Shown: positions 16,357 through 25,121 of the stretch, piece by piece | Position numbering within the stretch: position 1 is the stretch's first letter | How the letters are laid out: each line of letters begins with the position of its first letter | Assembly (NCBI RefSeq): GCF_018263905.1 | Contig: NZ_JAAFZU010000005.1 | Span: 1-60,360, forward strand | Direction of reading: 5' to 3' | DNA: 60,360 nucleotides | Source of the DNA: Loktanella sp. SALINAS62 | GTDB taxonomy: Bacteria; Pseudomonadota; Alphaproteobacteria; Rhodobacterales; Rhodobacteraceae | The notes under the pieces: generated by a model | Told to the model about the DNA's origin: nothing | Databases searched by the model: none | Seen by the model: only the letters and a program-made list of their open reading frames with translations | Made by a program: the position numbers and the translations under genes

Positions 16357-17196
16357 ATGCCTCAACATGACGTCGCAGCCAGCACCTTTCCCTTTCTCTA
16401 CTCCCACAGCGGTCTGGATGCCCTCAAGCATCTAAAGACGCTGGGGTTCGACACCTTCGAGATGATGATCTTCCCGCCCCATTGTTGGCCACGTGAACTC
16501 ACCACGAAGGACCGACGCGAATACAAGGCCTGGCTGAACGGCGAAGGCGGCGCGTTCTCGAGCTTTTGTTACCCCGCGCTCGACAACAACCCCAATGGCG
16601 TCGACCGGTTGATGCGTGCCTACACGCTGGACCGCTACAAGGAAGCAATTGATCTGGCCGCAGAATGGGAATGCCCCTATGTCGTGGCGATCCCGGGTCC
16701 TGTGAACAGCCTGATCAATCCCCCCCACGACTGGATGCTCAATTGGTTCGTCGAAGGAATGCAGGAGTTGCTGGCCTATTCCAAAGGCACCGGCGTGCAG
16801 CTGTTGCTGGAAAACGTGCCATTCACCTACCTGCCGACCGTTCAGGACATGATCGACACCGCCAAACTCATCGGGCCGGAGATCGGCGTGAACTATGACA
16901 TCTGCAACGCGGCCTACATCAAAGAGGACCCGGCAGAAGGAATCCGATTGCTGGGCGACATGTGCAAGAACGTCCACATCTCCGATTCGGGATACGGTGA
17001 GTTCAAACACGAACGCCTCGGCACCGGAATTGTCGACCCCGCCCCCATTGCCAAAGCGCTGGATGACATCGGCTACAGCGGCATCACAGTCCTCGAGATC
17101 ATCACAGACGCCTTGCAAGAGGGGGCAGATCCGGACGCGGACATCCTCGCAAGCCGCGACATTCTGGCCGCGAACGGCTGGAAAGGCCGCGGCTAA
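16357..17196 (+). CDS. Sugar phosphate isomerase/epimerase-type TIM-barrel protein
   Basis: A 279-residue AP-endonuclease-2/xylose-isomerase-like TIM barrel. Probable metal ligands are the acids and histidine in LLLENVP, NYDICNA, KNVHISDSG and VLEIITD. Members include hydroxypyruvate isomerase, tagatose epimerase and inosose dehydratase; the sequence does not decide among these. It is transcribed alone from the operator D promoter and its stop overlaps the stop of the convergent SDR by three bases. The ATG at 16357 follows GCAGAAAGC, a weak ribosome-binding site. Confidence 0.82.
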   Translation: MPQHDVAASTFPFLYSHSGLDALKHLKTLGFDTFEMMIFPPHCWPRELTTKDRREYKAWLNGEGGAFSSFCYPALDNNPNGVDRLMRAYTLDRYKEAIDLAAEWECPYVVAIPGPVNSLINPPHDWMLNWFVEGMQELLAYSKGTGVQLLLENVPFTYLPTVQDMIDTAKLIGPEIGVNYDICNAAYIKEDPAEGIRLLGDMCKNVHISDSGYGEFKHERLGTGIVDPAPIAKALDDIGYSGITVLEIITDALQEGADPDADILASRDILAANGWKGRG

Positions 17197-17951
17197 CCAA
17201 GCCCCGCCTCGACGGGCAGGACCCGACCGGTCATGCCCGCCGAAGCGTCGGATGCCAGAAAATGGGCGACGTTCGCCACATCCTCGGGCGTTGCAAGCCG
17301 CCCCAAGGCGGCGTCGCCCGCAAGGCTGCGCAAGGTCTCCTCGACCGTTGGGCCACCCTGCGCATGGCGCGCCCTGATGCGCGACAGCAATGCCTCGGTC
17401 GCAATCGGCCCCGGTGCCAATCCATTCACCCTGATGCCCCGCGGCCCCAAATCAAGGGCCGCGGCGCGGATGATTCCGACCACCGCATGTTTTGATGCCG
17501 TATAAAGCGCCTGTTTGGCGTGCGCTGTGTATCCATTGATCGAGGCCATCGCGACAATCGCGCCATGGCCCGATCGCTCCAACGCGGGAGCGAAGGCCCC
17601 GATCGTTGCCGCAACAGACCAGGTGTTCACCCGCATCACATGATCCCACTCGGCGCGATCCAAGTCCTCGAATCCCCGCCACGGCGGCACGATACCTGCA
17701 TTCGCCACGACAACATCGACGGTCCCCAGTTCTGCGGCAAGCGCCGCAAGCCTGACGTCGGCGTCGTCCGCAGCCAGATCAAGCGCGACCCCTTGCCACT
17801 GGGCCGGCACGACGGACATCATGTCGAGCAGATCAATCGCGACGATCCGTGCCCCTGCCGCCTCAAGGCGCTCTCCAATTGCGCGCCCAAGTCCGCGCGT
17901 GGCCCCCGTGACCACGGCCACACGTCCAATAAGTGTTTCGTCGATGCCCAT
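17193..17951 (-). CDS. Short-chain dehydrogenase/reductase (2)
   Basis: A 252-residue classical SDR with TGATRGLG, VVVANAG, catalytic S in VAMASINGY and YTASK. The ATG at 17951 is preferred because AGGAGG lies 8 bases upstream; a GTG at 17957 in the same frame would be too close to it. Divergent from the hydroxyacyl-CoA-dehydrogenase-type gene across operator E. It ends on the stop of the isomerase-like gene. Confidence 0.88.
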   Translation of the reverse strand: MGIDETLIGRVAVVTGATRGLGRAIGERLEAAGARIVAIDLLDMMSVVPAQWQGVALDLAADDADVRLAALAAELGTVDVVVANAGIVPPWRGFEDLDRAEWDHVMRVNTWSVAATIGAFAPALERSGHGAIVAMASINGYTAHAKQALYTASKHAVVGIIRAAALDLGPRGIRVNGLAPGPIATEALLSRIRARHAQGGPTVEETLRSLAGDAALGRLATPEDVANVAHFLASDASAGMTGRVLPVEAGLG

Positions 17952-17986
17952 CGACACGCCTCCTATTCTTGTTCACAAGGTACGCG

Positions 17987-18020
17987 TTGATTGTTTCGCA
18001 CAGTTGTACGTTATGTGAAC
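17987..18020. promoter_or_regulatory. Operator E: tandem 15-bp palindromes
   Basis: TTGATTGTTTCGCAC (17987-18001, right arm only), spacer AGTT, GTACGTTATGTGAAC (18006-18020). A further GTTCA arm lies at 17971. The site lies between the divergent SDR gene and the three-gene dehydrogenase/oxidase unit starting at 18041. Confidence 0.6.
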
Positions 18021-18040
18021 AAATACAAGGATATCCGTAA

Positions 18041-18988
18041 ATGTCATTGAAAAAGTCTCGCATCGTGATTCTTGGCGCCGGGTCGATCGGCGTGGCCTTT
18101 GCCGCGACTCTGTCCGAGGCCGGCGCCTCCGTCCTGATCGTCGATCCGGATGCCGCACGCCGGATGTCCGTCCACGCCAGTCTGGCCCAGCAACGCGCGG
18201 CCATCGCAAAGGCGGGACTGTCCCGAACCGATCCCGGTCCGGTCGACGTGGCCGCCTCGGCGGAAGATCACCTCGGTTCGGCGCAAATGGTTCTGGAATG
18301 CGGCCCCGAAGACATCACCATCAAGCAGGCGATCTTTGCAAACCTGTTGGCGAATGCGGGACCGGATACCGTTCTCGCGACGGCCTCCTCTGCCATCGCC
18401 ATATCGCGGATCGTGTCGGAGCCCGCGGATCAGGCGCGCTGCATCGTCGCCCATCCGGTCAACCCGCCATCGGTGCTGCGCGTGATCGAACTGGTCCCCG
18501 CCATGGGCACCGTGCGCGACACGATGACGGCAGCCGAGGGTATATTTCAGGCAGCAGGCTTTGCCACCGTCGCACTCGGGCATGAAATCGAGGGGTTCGT
18601 GCTCAACCGGTTGCAAGGCGCGGTGCTGCGCGAAGCCTACCGGTTGGTGCAGGAAGGCATCACCGACGTCGCGGGCATCGATGACATCATGCGGCTCGGC
18701 CTCGGCCCGCGGTGGGCCCTGTCCGGCCCGTTCGAGACAGCCGAGCTGAACACGCCGGGCGGCATTCGCGCCCACGCCGCCCGCATGGGCCCCGCCTACA
18801 AGCGCATGGGCGAGGCCCGTGGCGAAACGGTAGACTGGAACGACGATCTGGTGTCGCGGGTCGTTGACGAACGCCGCGCGTTGCTGCGAGATGACCAGAT
18901 CGCCAACCGGGTCGCGTGGCGCGCCCAGGCGGTCGCACAGCTCATCGCGGCCAGAGACACTCTTATGAAAGACGCCGAAGATGACTGA
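18041..18988 (+). CDS. 3-hydroxyacyl-CoA dehydrogenase-fold enzyme (L-gulonate/L-carnitine 3-dehydrogenase type)
   Basis: A 315-residue protein with NAD-binding GAGSIG at residues 12-17, IVAHPVNPPSVLRVIELVP and GFVLNRLQGAVLREAYRLV, as in the single-unit beta-hydroxyacid dehydrogenases related to lambda-crystallin, L-gulonate 3-dehydrogenase and L-carnitine dehydrogenase. Such enzymes turn a 3-hydroxy acid into a 3-keto acid, which is the substrate type of the BKACE enzyme at 32362. First gene of a unit with the two FAD proteins; its end overlaps the next start by 8 bases. Confidence 0.85.
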   Translation: MSLKKSRIVILGAGSIGVAFAATLSEAGASVLIVDPDAARRMSVHASLAQQRAAIAKAGLSRTDPGPVDVAASAEDHLGSAQMVLECGPEDITIKQAIFANLLANAGPDTVLATASSAIAISRIVSEPADQARCIVAHPVNPPSVLRVIELVPAMGTVRDTMTAAEGIFQAAGFATVALGHEIEGFVLNRLQGAVLREAYRLVQEGITDVAGIDDIMRLGLGPRWALSGPFETAELNTPGGIRAHAARMGPAYKRMGEARGETVDWNDDLVSRVVDERRALLRDDQIANRVAWRAQAVAQLIAARDTLMKDAEDD

Positions 18989-20642
18989 CAACCGCTTTAC
19001 CTTCGACGGCCAGTCGGTCACGGCCAAGCGCGGTCAAAGCCTGGCGGCGGCCCTGACGGACGCAGGCCACCGCACGTTTCGTACGACGGCGAAATCAGCG
19101 GAGAGGGGCATATTTTGCGGCATGGGCGTGTGCCAGGACTGTCTTGTAAGCATCGACGGCCAGCCCAATCAGCGCGCGTGCATGTCACTGGCATCGGACG
19201 GCATGACGGTGACACGGCAGGTGCCCTTCCCCGCGTTCTCCGGCACGGCGGCAAAAGCGGGCGCGCCGCTCACCCTCGCGCCCGATGTGCTGGTCATAGG
19301 CGGAGGCGCGGGCGGCCTCTCGGCTGGTATTGCTGCCGCGCGCGCAGGGGCGGATGTGGTGCTTCTGGACGAGCGCAAGGTGTCCGGTGGACAGTATTAC
19401 AAACAGGCTGCAGATGGCGTGGTCCTCGATGGCCAACAGCGCGACGGAGCCGACCTAGTGGCGGCCGCCAAATCGGCGGGAATCACCATTTTGTCCGGCG
19501 TCGAGCTTTGGGGCGCGTTCGATGATCTGCTGTTCATGGCCCAACAGGGTGACAGGGCGATCATCGCCCGTCCCAAAACCGCCATCGTGGCAACCGGCGC
19601 CTATGAACGGCCGGTCATGGTGCCCGGTTGGACCCTGCCGGGCGTAATGACGACCGGTGCCGCGCAAACGCTGTGGCGCAGCTACCAATCGCTTGCCGGC
19701 AAGCGGCTGGCAATCTGTGGATCCGGGCCATTGAACCTGCAGGTCGCCGTAGAACTCGCGCGTGGAGGGGCGACCATAGTGCGTCTGGCCGAACGGGCCG
19801 CGCACCCGGTCACGCGTCCGCTGCAGGCAGCAAGGATGGCCGTGTCGGGACCTGCCCTTGCGATGAAGGGCCTGAAGATGGAGTGGGCGCTCAGACGGTT
19901 AGGCGGCACAGTGCGATACGGCAGCGATCTTATCGGTGTCGCGCAATGCGGCAACGCTCTGGCGGCGACGTTCCAGTCCTCGGACGGCACGCGCGACACG
20001 ATCGAGGTGGATGTCGTATGTATGAACGCAGGGTTCGAGCCGCAAAACGAAATCCTGCGACTTCTGGGCGTTTCGATGCACTATGACCCTGCGATGGGCC
20101 ATCTTCGCTGCCACACGGACGACGCGATGCAAACCAACATTCGCGGCCTCTACGCCGTCGGCGACTGCAAGGGACTTGGCGGAGCACCAGCGGCCTGCGA
20201 CGAAGGTGTCATCGCGGGCACCCATGCAGCTGCGGCAGCGGGGTTTGGCGACGCCTACGATCTTCACAGTGTGCGCCGTCGACTTACTGGTCATCGCCGC
20301 TTTCAATCACGGCTCTGGCCGCTTTATGATATCGCGCCACGACAGGCGGCTGACATGCCGAGTGACACGATCATCTGCCGGTGCGAAGAGTTGACGCTGG
20401 ATGACATCCGCACGGGTCTGGACGACAAACCCGGACACGCAGGCACGCTCAAGCGCGCGACGCGGGTCGGAATGGGTCGCTGTCAGGGCCGCTATTGCGG
20501 CCCGGTCGCGGCACGGATGGTGGCGGAGACGACCGGAAAACCCATAGAAAACCTGAGCTTTTTTGCCCCACGGGTGCCGATCAAACCGGTTGCTATCTCT
20601 TCGATCTTCGCTGCGGAAGAGGCTGTTCGTGAAAAAACCTGA
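18981..20642 (+). CDS. 2Fe-2S/FAD/BFD-type oxidoreductase, HcnA-HcnB fusion (opine/hydroxyproline oxidase alpha-like)
   Basis: A 553-residue three-part protein. Residues 1-85 form a ferredoxin-like 2Fe-2S domain with C46, C51, C54 and C67. From about 100 comes an FAD/NAD disulfide-reductase fold (DVLVIGGGAGGLSAGIAAAR, then PGVMTTGAAQTLWRSYQ and YAVGDCKGLGG). The C-terminal part carries a BFD-like [2Fe-2S] motif with C466, C468, C501 and C506. The same domains are separate HcnA and HcnB in hydrogen cyanide synthase and occur in opine oxidase and D-hydroxyproline dehydrogenase complexes. Its partner, HcnC-like, starts 14 bases before this gene's stop, so a membrane-associated dehydrogenase complex passing electrons to the respiratory chain is likely. 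Confidence 0.85.
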   Translation: MTDNRFTFDGQSVTAKRGQSLAAALTDAGHRTFRTTAKSAERGIFCGMGVCQDCLVSIDGQPNQRACMSLASDGMTVTRQVPFPAFSGTAAKAGAPLTLAPDVLVIGGGAGGLSAGIAAARAGADVVLLDERKVSGGQYYKQAADGVVLDGQQRDGADLVAAAKSAGITILSGVELWGAFDDLLFMAQQGDRAIIARPKTAIVATGAYERPVMVPGWTLPGVMTTGAAQTLWRSYQSLAGKRLAICGSGPLNLQVAVELARGGATIVRLAERAAHPVTRPLQAARMAVSGPALAMKGLKMEWALRRLGGTVRYGSDLIGVAQCGNALAATFQSSDGTRDTIEVDVVCMNAGFEPQNEILRLLGVSMHYDPAMGHLRCHTDDAMQTNIRGLYAVGDCKGLGGAPAACDEGVIAGTHAAAAAGFGDAYDLHSVRRRLTGHRRFQSRLWPLYDIAPRQAADMPSDTIICRCEELTLDDIRTGLDDKPGHAGTLKRATRVGMGRCQGRYCGPVAARMVAETTGKPIENLSFFAPRVPIKPVAISSIFAAEEAVREKT

Positions 20643-21756
20643 AGTCATCGTCATCGGTGGCGGTGTGACCGGGACCGTGGCAGCCCTGACGCTCGCCGAG
20701 GCCGGGGCCTCGGTCATGTTGATCGACGAGGGCGTGAATGCCGGATCGGGCGCGAATGCGGGGTCGCTGCATGTCCAGATGCAAAGCCGGTTTATGCGGC
20801 TTTATCCCGATCAGGTTCCCAACGTCGAAGCGGCGCTGCCTTTCTACCGTATGGCGGCAGAGGAATGGGTGCGTCTGGACAAGGATCTCGGGGGGATCGA
20901 GCTTGTCCGCAAGGGCGGCCTGATGCTGGCCGAAACCGAGGAGCAACTTGCTTTTCTGTCAAAGAAGGCAGAGCGCGAAGCTGCGCAGGGGCTGTCCGTG
21001 GAGATCCTAAACCGAGAGGCTCTCGACAGGATCGCGCCGTGGCTGGGGCTGCAGATCATCGGCGCGGAACTTTGCCGGGACGAAGGAAAACTGAACCCGC
21101 TCATCGCCAACCGTCTGCTTGGCGCCCGCGCTGCGGCGGTCGGGGTGCGTCGATTGGCGGGGCGCGTCACCGCCCTGCGACCGACCCCGCAGGGCATCGA
21201 ACTGGAGACCGCGCACGAAACCCTGACGGCGGACAAGGTCGTCGTCGCGGCGGCGTGGGGGGCCGGTGCGCTCGTGCACGGATTTGGCGTGAGCTTGCCC
21301 ACCAAGGCCGAGCCTTTGCACATGAACATCACAGAACCGGGTGCACCCGTCATCAACCATCTTGTCCAGCACGCGGAGCGATCCATAACGCTTAAGCAAT
21401 TCAGCACCGGGCAGATCGTGATCGGCGGCGGTTGGCCAGCCACAACCGCAGGCTGGAGCGCGCCCCCCACGGTCATTTCCGGATCGATGCTTCAGAACGT
21501 GGCGCTGGCGGCGCACTTAGCCCCCGCCATTTCCAATCTGCGGGTTATTCGCACATGGGCGGGCATGAACACCACGATCGACGGGGCTTCCGTGATCGGC
21601 CCCCTGCCCGCTTCGGATCGCATCGTCATGGCGGTGCCCGGCGACGCGGGTTACACACTCGGACCGCTCGTGGGGCGAATTGCGGCACAACTGGCGATGG
21701 GAGACATGGGCGAAATCGACGTCGGACGGTTCTCTCCCGCGCGGTTCGCGACCTAG
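20629..21756 (+). CDS. FAD-dependent oxidase, HcnC/DAAO type (catalytic partner)
   Basis: A 375-residue flavoprotein with VIVIGGGVTGTVAALTLAEA, SGANAGSLHVQMQSRF, QIVIGGGWPAT and GDAGYTLGPLVGRIAAQLAM. It is of the glycine/D-amino acid/opine oxidase group and is paralogous to the 12244-13380 protein. The GTG at 20629 is chosen because GGAAGAGG lies upstream and homology begins there; it sits inside the end of the preceding gene. Together with the preceding protein it should oxidise a C-N bond of an amino or imino acid. Its stop overlaps that of the convergent IclR gene by two bases. Confidence 0.86.
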   Translation: MKKPEVIVIGGGVTGTVAALTLAEAGASVMLIDEGVNAGSGANAGSLHVQMQSRFMRLYPDQVPNVEAALPFYRMAAEEWVRLDKDLGGIELVRKGGLMLAETEEQLAFLSKKAEREAAQGLSVEILNREALDRIAPWLGLQIIGAELCRDEGKLNPLIANRLLGARAAAVGVRRLAGRVTALRPTPQGIELETAHETLTADKVVVAAAWGAGALVHGFGVSLPTKAEPLHMNITEPGAPVINHLVQHAERSITLKQFSTGQIVIGGGWPATTAGWSAPPTVISGSMLQNVALAAHLAPAISNLRVIRTWAGMNTTIDGASVIGPLPASDRIVMAVPGDAGYTLGPLVGRIAAQLAMGDMGEIDVGRFSPARFAT

Positions 21757-22622
21757 CGGCGCAGCGCGTTCGAAATGTCGTGCACCGTTGCCTGCAACTT
21801 CGGCAAGATCTCGTTGACCATGCCTTCTGGGGTCATGCGCAGGGTCGGAATCCCGACATTGACGGCGCCGATGATGCTCCCCGATGAGCGGTAGACGGGC
21901 GCCGCAATCGACATCAAGCCCACTTCGAGTTCCTGATCGACCAAGGCCCATCCCTTTTCGCGGACACCCTGAAGTATTTTCGAGAATTCCTTCTTATTGG
22001 TCACGGTCCGGTCGGTCATGCGGGTCAGCGTGATGCGATCGAGCATCGCGGGCCATTGATCGTCCGGCAAGGCGGACAGCAGGACCCGCCCCGTGGCGGT
22101 CGCATGCGCGGGAAAGCGTCGCCCAACGGTGATACCGACGCTGATCACGCGGTGGAATTGCGTGCCACTGACGTAAACCACGCTGTCGTCATCCAAAACG
22201 GCGGCGGACACGCTTTCCCGGATGTCTTCGGACAGATGCTCGATAAAGGGGCGCGCGATATCCCACGCACCTTTCGACGAAAGAACCGAGAATCCAAGCT
22301 CGAGAACCTGGGGTGTCAAATCGAACAGGCGGCCATCGGCGACGGCATACCCTTCCCGAACGAGCGTCAGCAGGATGCGCCGCGCGCCCGCGCGGGTGTT
22401 ACCGGTTTCAGTGGCGACTTCGGACAGGGTCATCTTGCGGCGGGTCCGGTTGAAGGCGCGCAGCACCTCAAGCCCACGTGCAAGCGAACTTACGTAATCG
22501 CGCGAACTGACCACATCATCGCCAAGGCTTTCTTCGACATCGGCGGCAGCCGTCATCAGACCGGAGCGCGGACCGATTTTACCGCTAGATTTTTTCTTAT
22601 TCTTTTCCGACGCGTCTGTCAT
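21753..22622 (-). CDS. IclR-family transcriptional regulator
   Basis: A 289-residue regulator. A basic, lysine-rich N-terminal extension (about residues 1-45) precedes the winged helix (SSLARGLEVLRAFNRTRRKM, LSEVATETGNTRAGARRILL) and the effector-binding GAF-like domain (SVAVLDDDSVVYVSGTQFHR analogue, FPAHATATGRVLLSALP, GWALVDQELEVGLMSIAAPV). It resembles the PcaR/PcaU/PobR branch, whose operators are imperfect 15-bp palindromes of the type seen eight times here. The ATG at 22622 has AAGGA 7 bases upstream. It is divergent from the sugar-type transporter operon across operator F, so it probably controls itself and the island. Confidence 0.9.
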   Translation of the reverse strand: MTDASEKNKKKSSGKIGPRSGLMTAAADVEESLGDDVVSSRDYVSSLARGLEVLRAFNRTRRKMTLSEVATETGNTRAGARRILLTLVREGYAVADGRLFDLTPQVLELGFSVLSSKGAWDIARPFIEHLSEDIRESVSAAVLDDDSVVYVSGTQFHRVISVGITVGRRFPAHATATGRVLLSALPDDQWPAMLDRITLTRMTDRTVTNKKEFSKILQGVREKGWALVDQELEVGLMSIAAPVYRSSGSIIGAVNVGIPTLRMTPEGMVNEILPKLQATVHDISNALRR

Positions 22623-22758
22623 TCGGTGTCCTTGCTGCTCAGTTGCGGAACTGCCCAGGTCCATTCCCGCTCGTTGGTGTCCAATCATTAGTATCACAAG
22701 AATCTGCAAGATCGCATCTGCAGTTTATAAATTTTGGGCTTGCGCGACTCGCGATTAA

Positions 22759-22792
22759 GAACAACTATCGCACAATAGTTCGTTATGCGAAC
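22759..22792. promoter_or_regulatory. Operator F: tandem 15-bp palindromes at the regulator gene
   Basis: GAACAACTATCGCAC (22759-22773, right arm matches), spacer AATA, and a perfect palindrome GTTCGTTATGCGAAC (22778-22792). It lies between the IclR gene and the 12-gene operon beginning with a binding protein. This is the best copy in the window and serves as the reference consensus. Confidence 0.75.
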
Positions 22793-22815
22793 AAACCAAC
22801 AAACGGGAGATTAAA

Positions 22816-24153
22816 TTGACCACGCATTCAATCACTGCGACCAGAATTTCGCGCCGCACCGCACTCATGGGTCTGACCGCATCGACGGCCATGGCCGCCA
22901 TGCCGATGAGAGCGCGCGCCCAGTCCGCCGCTACGATCCGCTGGTGGTCGCCGCAAGGCGCCCCGGCGCAAGTCGCGGCCTATGAATTCCAGATCGCAAA
23001 GTTCCAGGAGCTGCACCCGGAAATCACCGTCGTGTTCGAAACCACCTCCGACGAGGGCTATGCGCCGCAACTGGCGGCCGCCTTTTCCTCCGGTGAAGTG
23101 CCGGACGTCGTCACGCACCTGCCGTCGTTTGCGGTCCAGTCCTATTACGCCAATGGCCTTGTCGAACCCTTCGACGACGTGATCAACGCCATCGGCGTCG
23201 AGGACTTCTATCCAGGCGCCAACGACGTGTTCCGCACCGCGGACGGCAACTACTGCGGCACCGGGATCGGCAACTCGGCAGCCAACATGATGTGGCTGCG
23301 GACTGATCTGATGGAGCGAGCCGGTATCGAGAAGTCCCCGGTCACCTGGGACGAGATGCGCACCGCGCTGGCCGCGATGCAGACAGGCGGCATCTACGGT
23401 GCGCCCCTGCCCTACGGCAGCAACTCGATGACATCGCTGATCTTTATCGGGTTTATCCATCAGGCGGGCGGTCAGGTGTTCACACCGGACCTGCAGGTGG
23501 CACTTGACAACGAAGGCACGCGCAATGCGCTCGAGTTCTACCGCGAGCTGCGCGAATACTGCCCTCCCGGTGCGACGAACTATTCGTGGGGCGAAAGCCT
23601 GACCGGTTTCGTTTCAGGTGCGACGGCGACCGGCATCTACACCGGCCGTGTTCTGGCAAACGTGCGTGATCAGAACCCGTCCATCGCCGACAGCATCACT
23701 TGCGTGACCTACCCGCGCATCTCCGAAGATGTGGCACCGTGGACCTTTAACGACTTTCCTTCCGTGTTCATTCCGGCCCAGTCGCAAAACAAGGATGCGG
23801 CCAAGATGTTCGCTGCGTTCCTGTTCGATCCCGAAGGCTATATCCAACAGCTCCACGCCGCGCCGGGCCACGTTCTGCCCGTGCTGGAATCGATCAACAG
23901 CAACCCGATGTATCAGGACAACGACATCATTCAGAAATACTCGCAAGAGGTTGATCTGATGGCCAGCGCAGCGGCAGGCGGGTTCAATCTGGGCTATGAG
24001 AGCACCGAACACCAATCCAATGACAAGGCCGGAGAGATCATCGGGTCCAATATCATTGCGGACCTGGTCCAGAAAGTCGTTCTGAACGGTGACAATGTGG
24101 ACGAGGCGCTCAGCACTGCATCCGCTGCCATCGAAAACATCGTGCGGGGCTGA
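22816..24153 (+). CDS. ABC transporter substrate-binding protein, family 1 (sugar/polyol type)
   Basis: A 445-residue periplasmic protein. The Tat-type signal contains ISRRTALMGLTASTAMA, with processing likely near RARAQS. The mature part has IRWWSPQGAPAQVAAYEFQI, FQELHPEITVVFE and PDVVTHLPS, typical of SBP_bac_1 proteins that bind sugars, polyols or glycerol phosphates. The start is TTG at 22816 with GGGAG upstream; there is no ATG in a suitable position. First gene of a long plus-strand operon, followed by a strong hairpin and then the permeases. The Tat signal implies folding before export. Confidence 0.88.
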   Translation: MTTHSITATRISRRTALMGLTASTAMAAMPMRARAQSAATIRWWSPQGAPAQVAAYEFQIAKFQELHPEITVVFETTSDEGYAPQLAAAFSSGEVPDVVTHLPSFAVQSYYANGLVEPFDDVINAIGVEDFYPGANDVFRTADGNYCGTGIGNSAANMMWLRTDLMERAGIEKSPVTWDEMRTALAAMQTGGIYGAPLPYGSNSMTSLIFIGFIHQAGGQVFTPDLQVALDNEGTRNALEFYRELREYCPPGATNYSWGESLTGFVSGATATGIYTGRVLANVRDQNPSIADSITCVTYPRISEDVAPWTFNDFPSVFIPAQSQNKDAAKMFAAFLFDPEGYIQQLHAAPGHVLPVLESINSNPMYQDNDIIQKYSQEVDLMASAAAGGFNLGYESTEHQSNDKAGEIIGSNIIADLVQKVVLNGDNVDEALSTASAAIENIVRG

Positions 24154-24178
24154 TCGGCGCTGCGCTAGCACCATAATA

Positions 24179-24208
24179 GCGGTCGCTCTTTTACGAAAGA
24201 GCGGCCGC
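24179..24208 (+). terminator. Intercistronic hairpin behind the binding-protein gene
   Basis: GCGGTCGCTCTTT and AAAGAGCGGCCGC form a 13-bp stem (one G-T pair) with the loop TACG. No T-run follows. It is probably a partial terminator or 3' stabiliser that allows excess binding protein over the downstream genes. Confidence 0.6.
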
Positions 24209-24224
24209 CTGACGAAAGTACTTT

Positions 24225-25121
24225 ATGTCCACTCAAAAAACCTTGCTAGAGCGGCGCTACGCCACCCTTGGTATGGCCCTGATCGCACCCACTGTCCTTA
24301 TTTTCTGTGCCGTCATCGTGTATCCCCTCTTCTCTGCGATCTATCTGTCGTTCTATAGTGTCTTCACGCCGACACTCGAAGGGGAGTGGGTCGGACTGAG
24401 CAACTATTCCGAACTGCTTCAGACCGGACGCTTCTGGAATGCCTTGGGCAACACGCTCATCTGGACCATCGGCAGCCTCTTCTTGCAGATCATATTGGGG
24501 ATCGGGATCGCGTTGGTCCTCCACCAGAACATTTGGTTTCGCAGTCTCGCGCGGTCCTTGATCCTTTTTCCCTACTTCATCTCGACCGTGGTTGCGGTGC
24601 TGGTTTGGAAATGGCTGTTCAACGATCTCTACGGGATCCTAAACCACTTGCTGATGAAAGTCGGGATCATCGAGTTTCCGATGGATTTCCTTGGCACGAT
24701 GCCCAATGCGATGATTTCGGTCATTCTGGTCGGCGCTTGGAAGTATTTCCCCTTCGTAGTGATCGCCGTTCTGGCGCGGCTGCAATCCATTCCCGAATCT
24801 CTATATGAGGCGGCCAAGATCGATGGCGCCGGCCCCGTCGCGCGCTTTTTCGACGTCACACTGCCGCAGCTGCGCGACGTTCTGGTCGTGATCATCATGT
24901 TGCGCGCCATCTGGGACTTCAAGGAATTCGACATGATCTATCTGCTCACCGGCGGTGGACCACTGGACGACACGCAAACCCTGCCGCTTCTGGTTTACCA
25001 AGAGGCTTTCGCACTCAATGACATGGGAATGGCCTCGGCCTATGCGGTCGTGATGATGCTGATCATGCTGGTGTTCATGCTCGTCTACATCCGCCGCACC
25101 AAAGATGATGGGGGTGTATGA
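24225..25121 (+). CDS. ABC transporter permease, MalF/UgpA type
   Basis: A 298-residue membrane protein with six predicted helices and the family coupling loop YEAAKIDGAGPVARFFDVTL, followed by LPQLRDVLVVIIMLRAIWDF. MSTQKTLLERRYATLGMALI precedes the first helix. It pairs with the next permease, whose ATG overlaps this gene's TGA. Part of the importer fed by the protein at 22816. Confidence 0.9.
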   Translation: MSTQKTLLERRYATLGMALIAPTVLIFCAVIVYPLFSAIYLSFYSVFTPTLEGEWVGLSNYSELLQTGRFWNALGNTLIWTIGSLFLQIILGIGIALVLHQNIWFRSLARSLILFPYFISTVVAVLVWKWLFNDLYGILNHLLMKVGIIEFPMDFLGTMPNAMISVILVGAWKYFPFVVIAVLARLQSIPESLYEAAKIDGAGPVARFFDVTLPQLRDVLVVIIMLRAIWDFKEFDMIYLLTGGGPLDDTQTLPLLVYQEAFALNDMGMASAYAVVMMLIMLVFMLVYIRRTKDDGGV

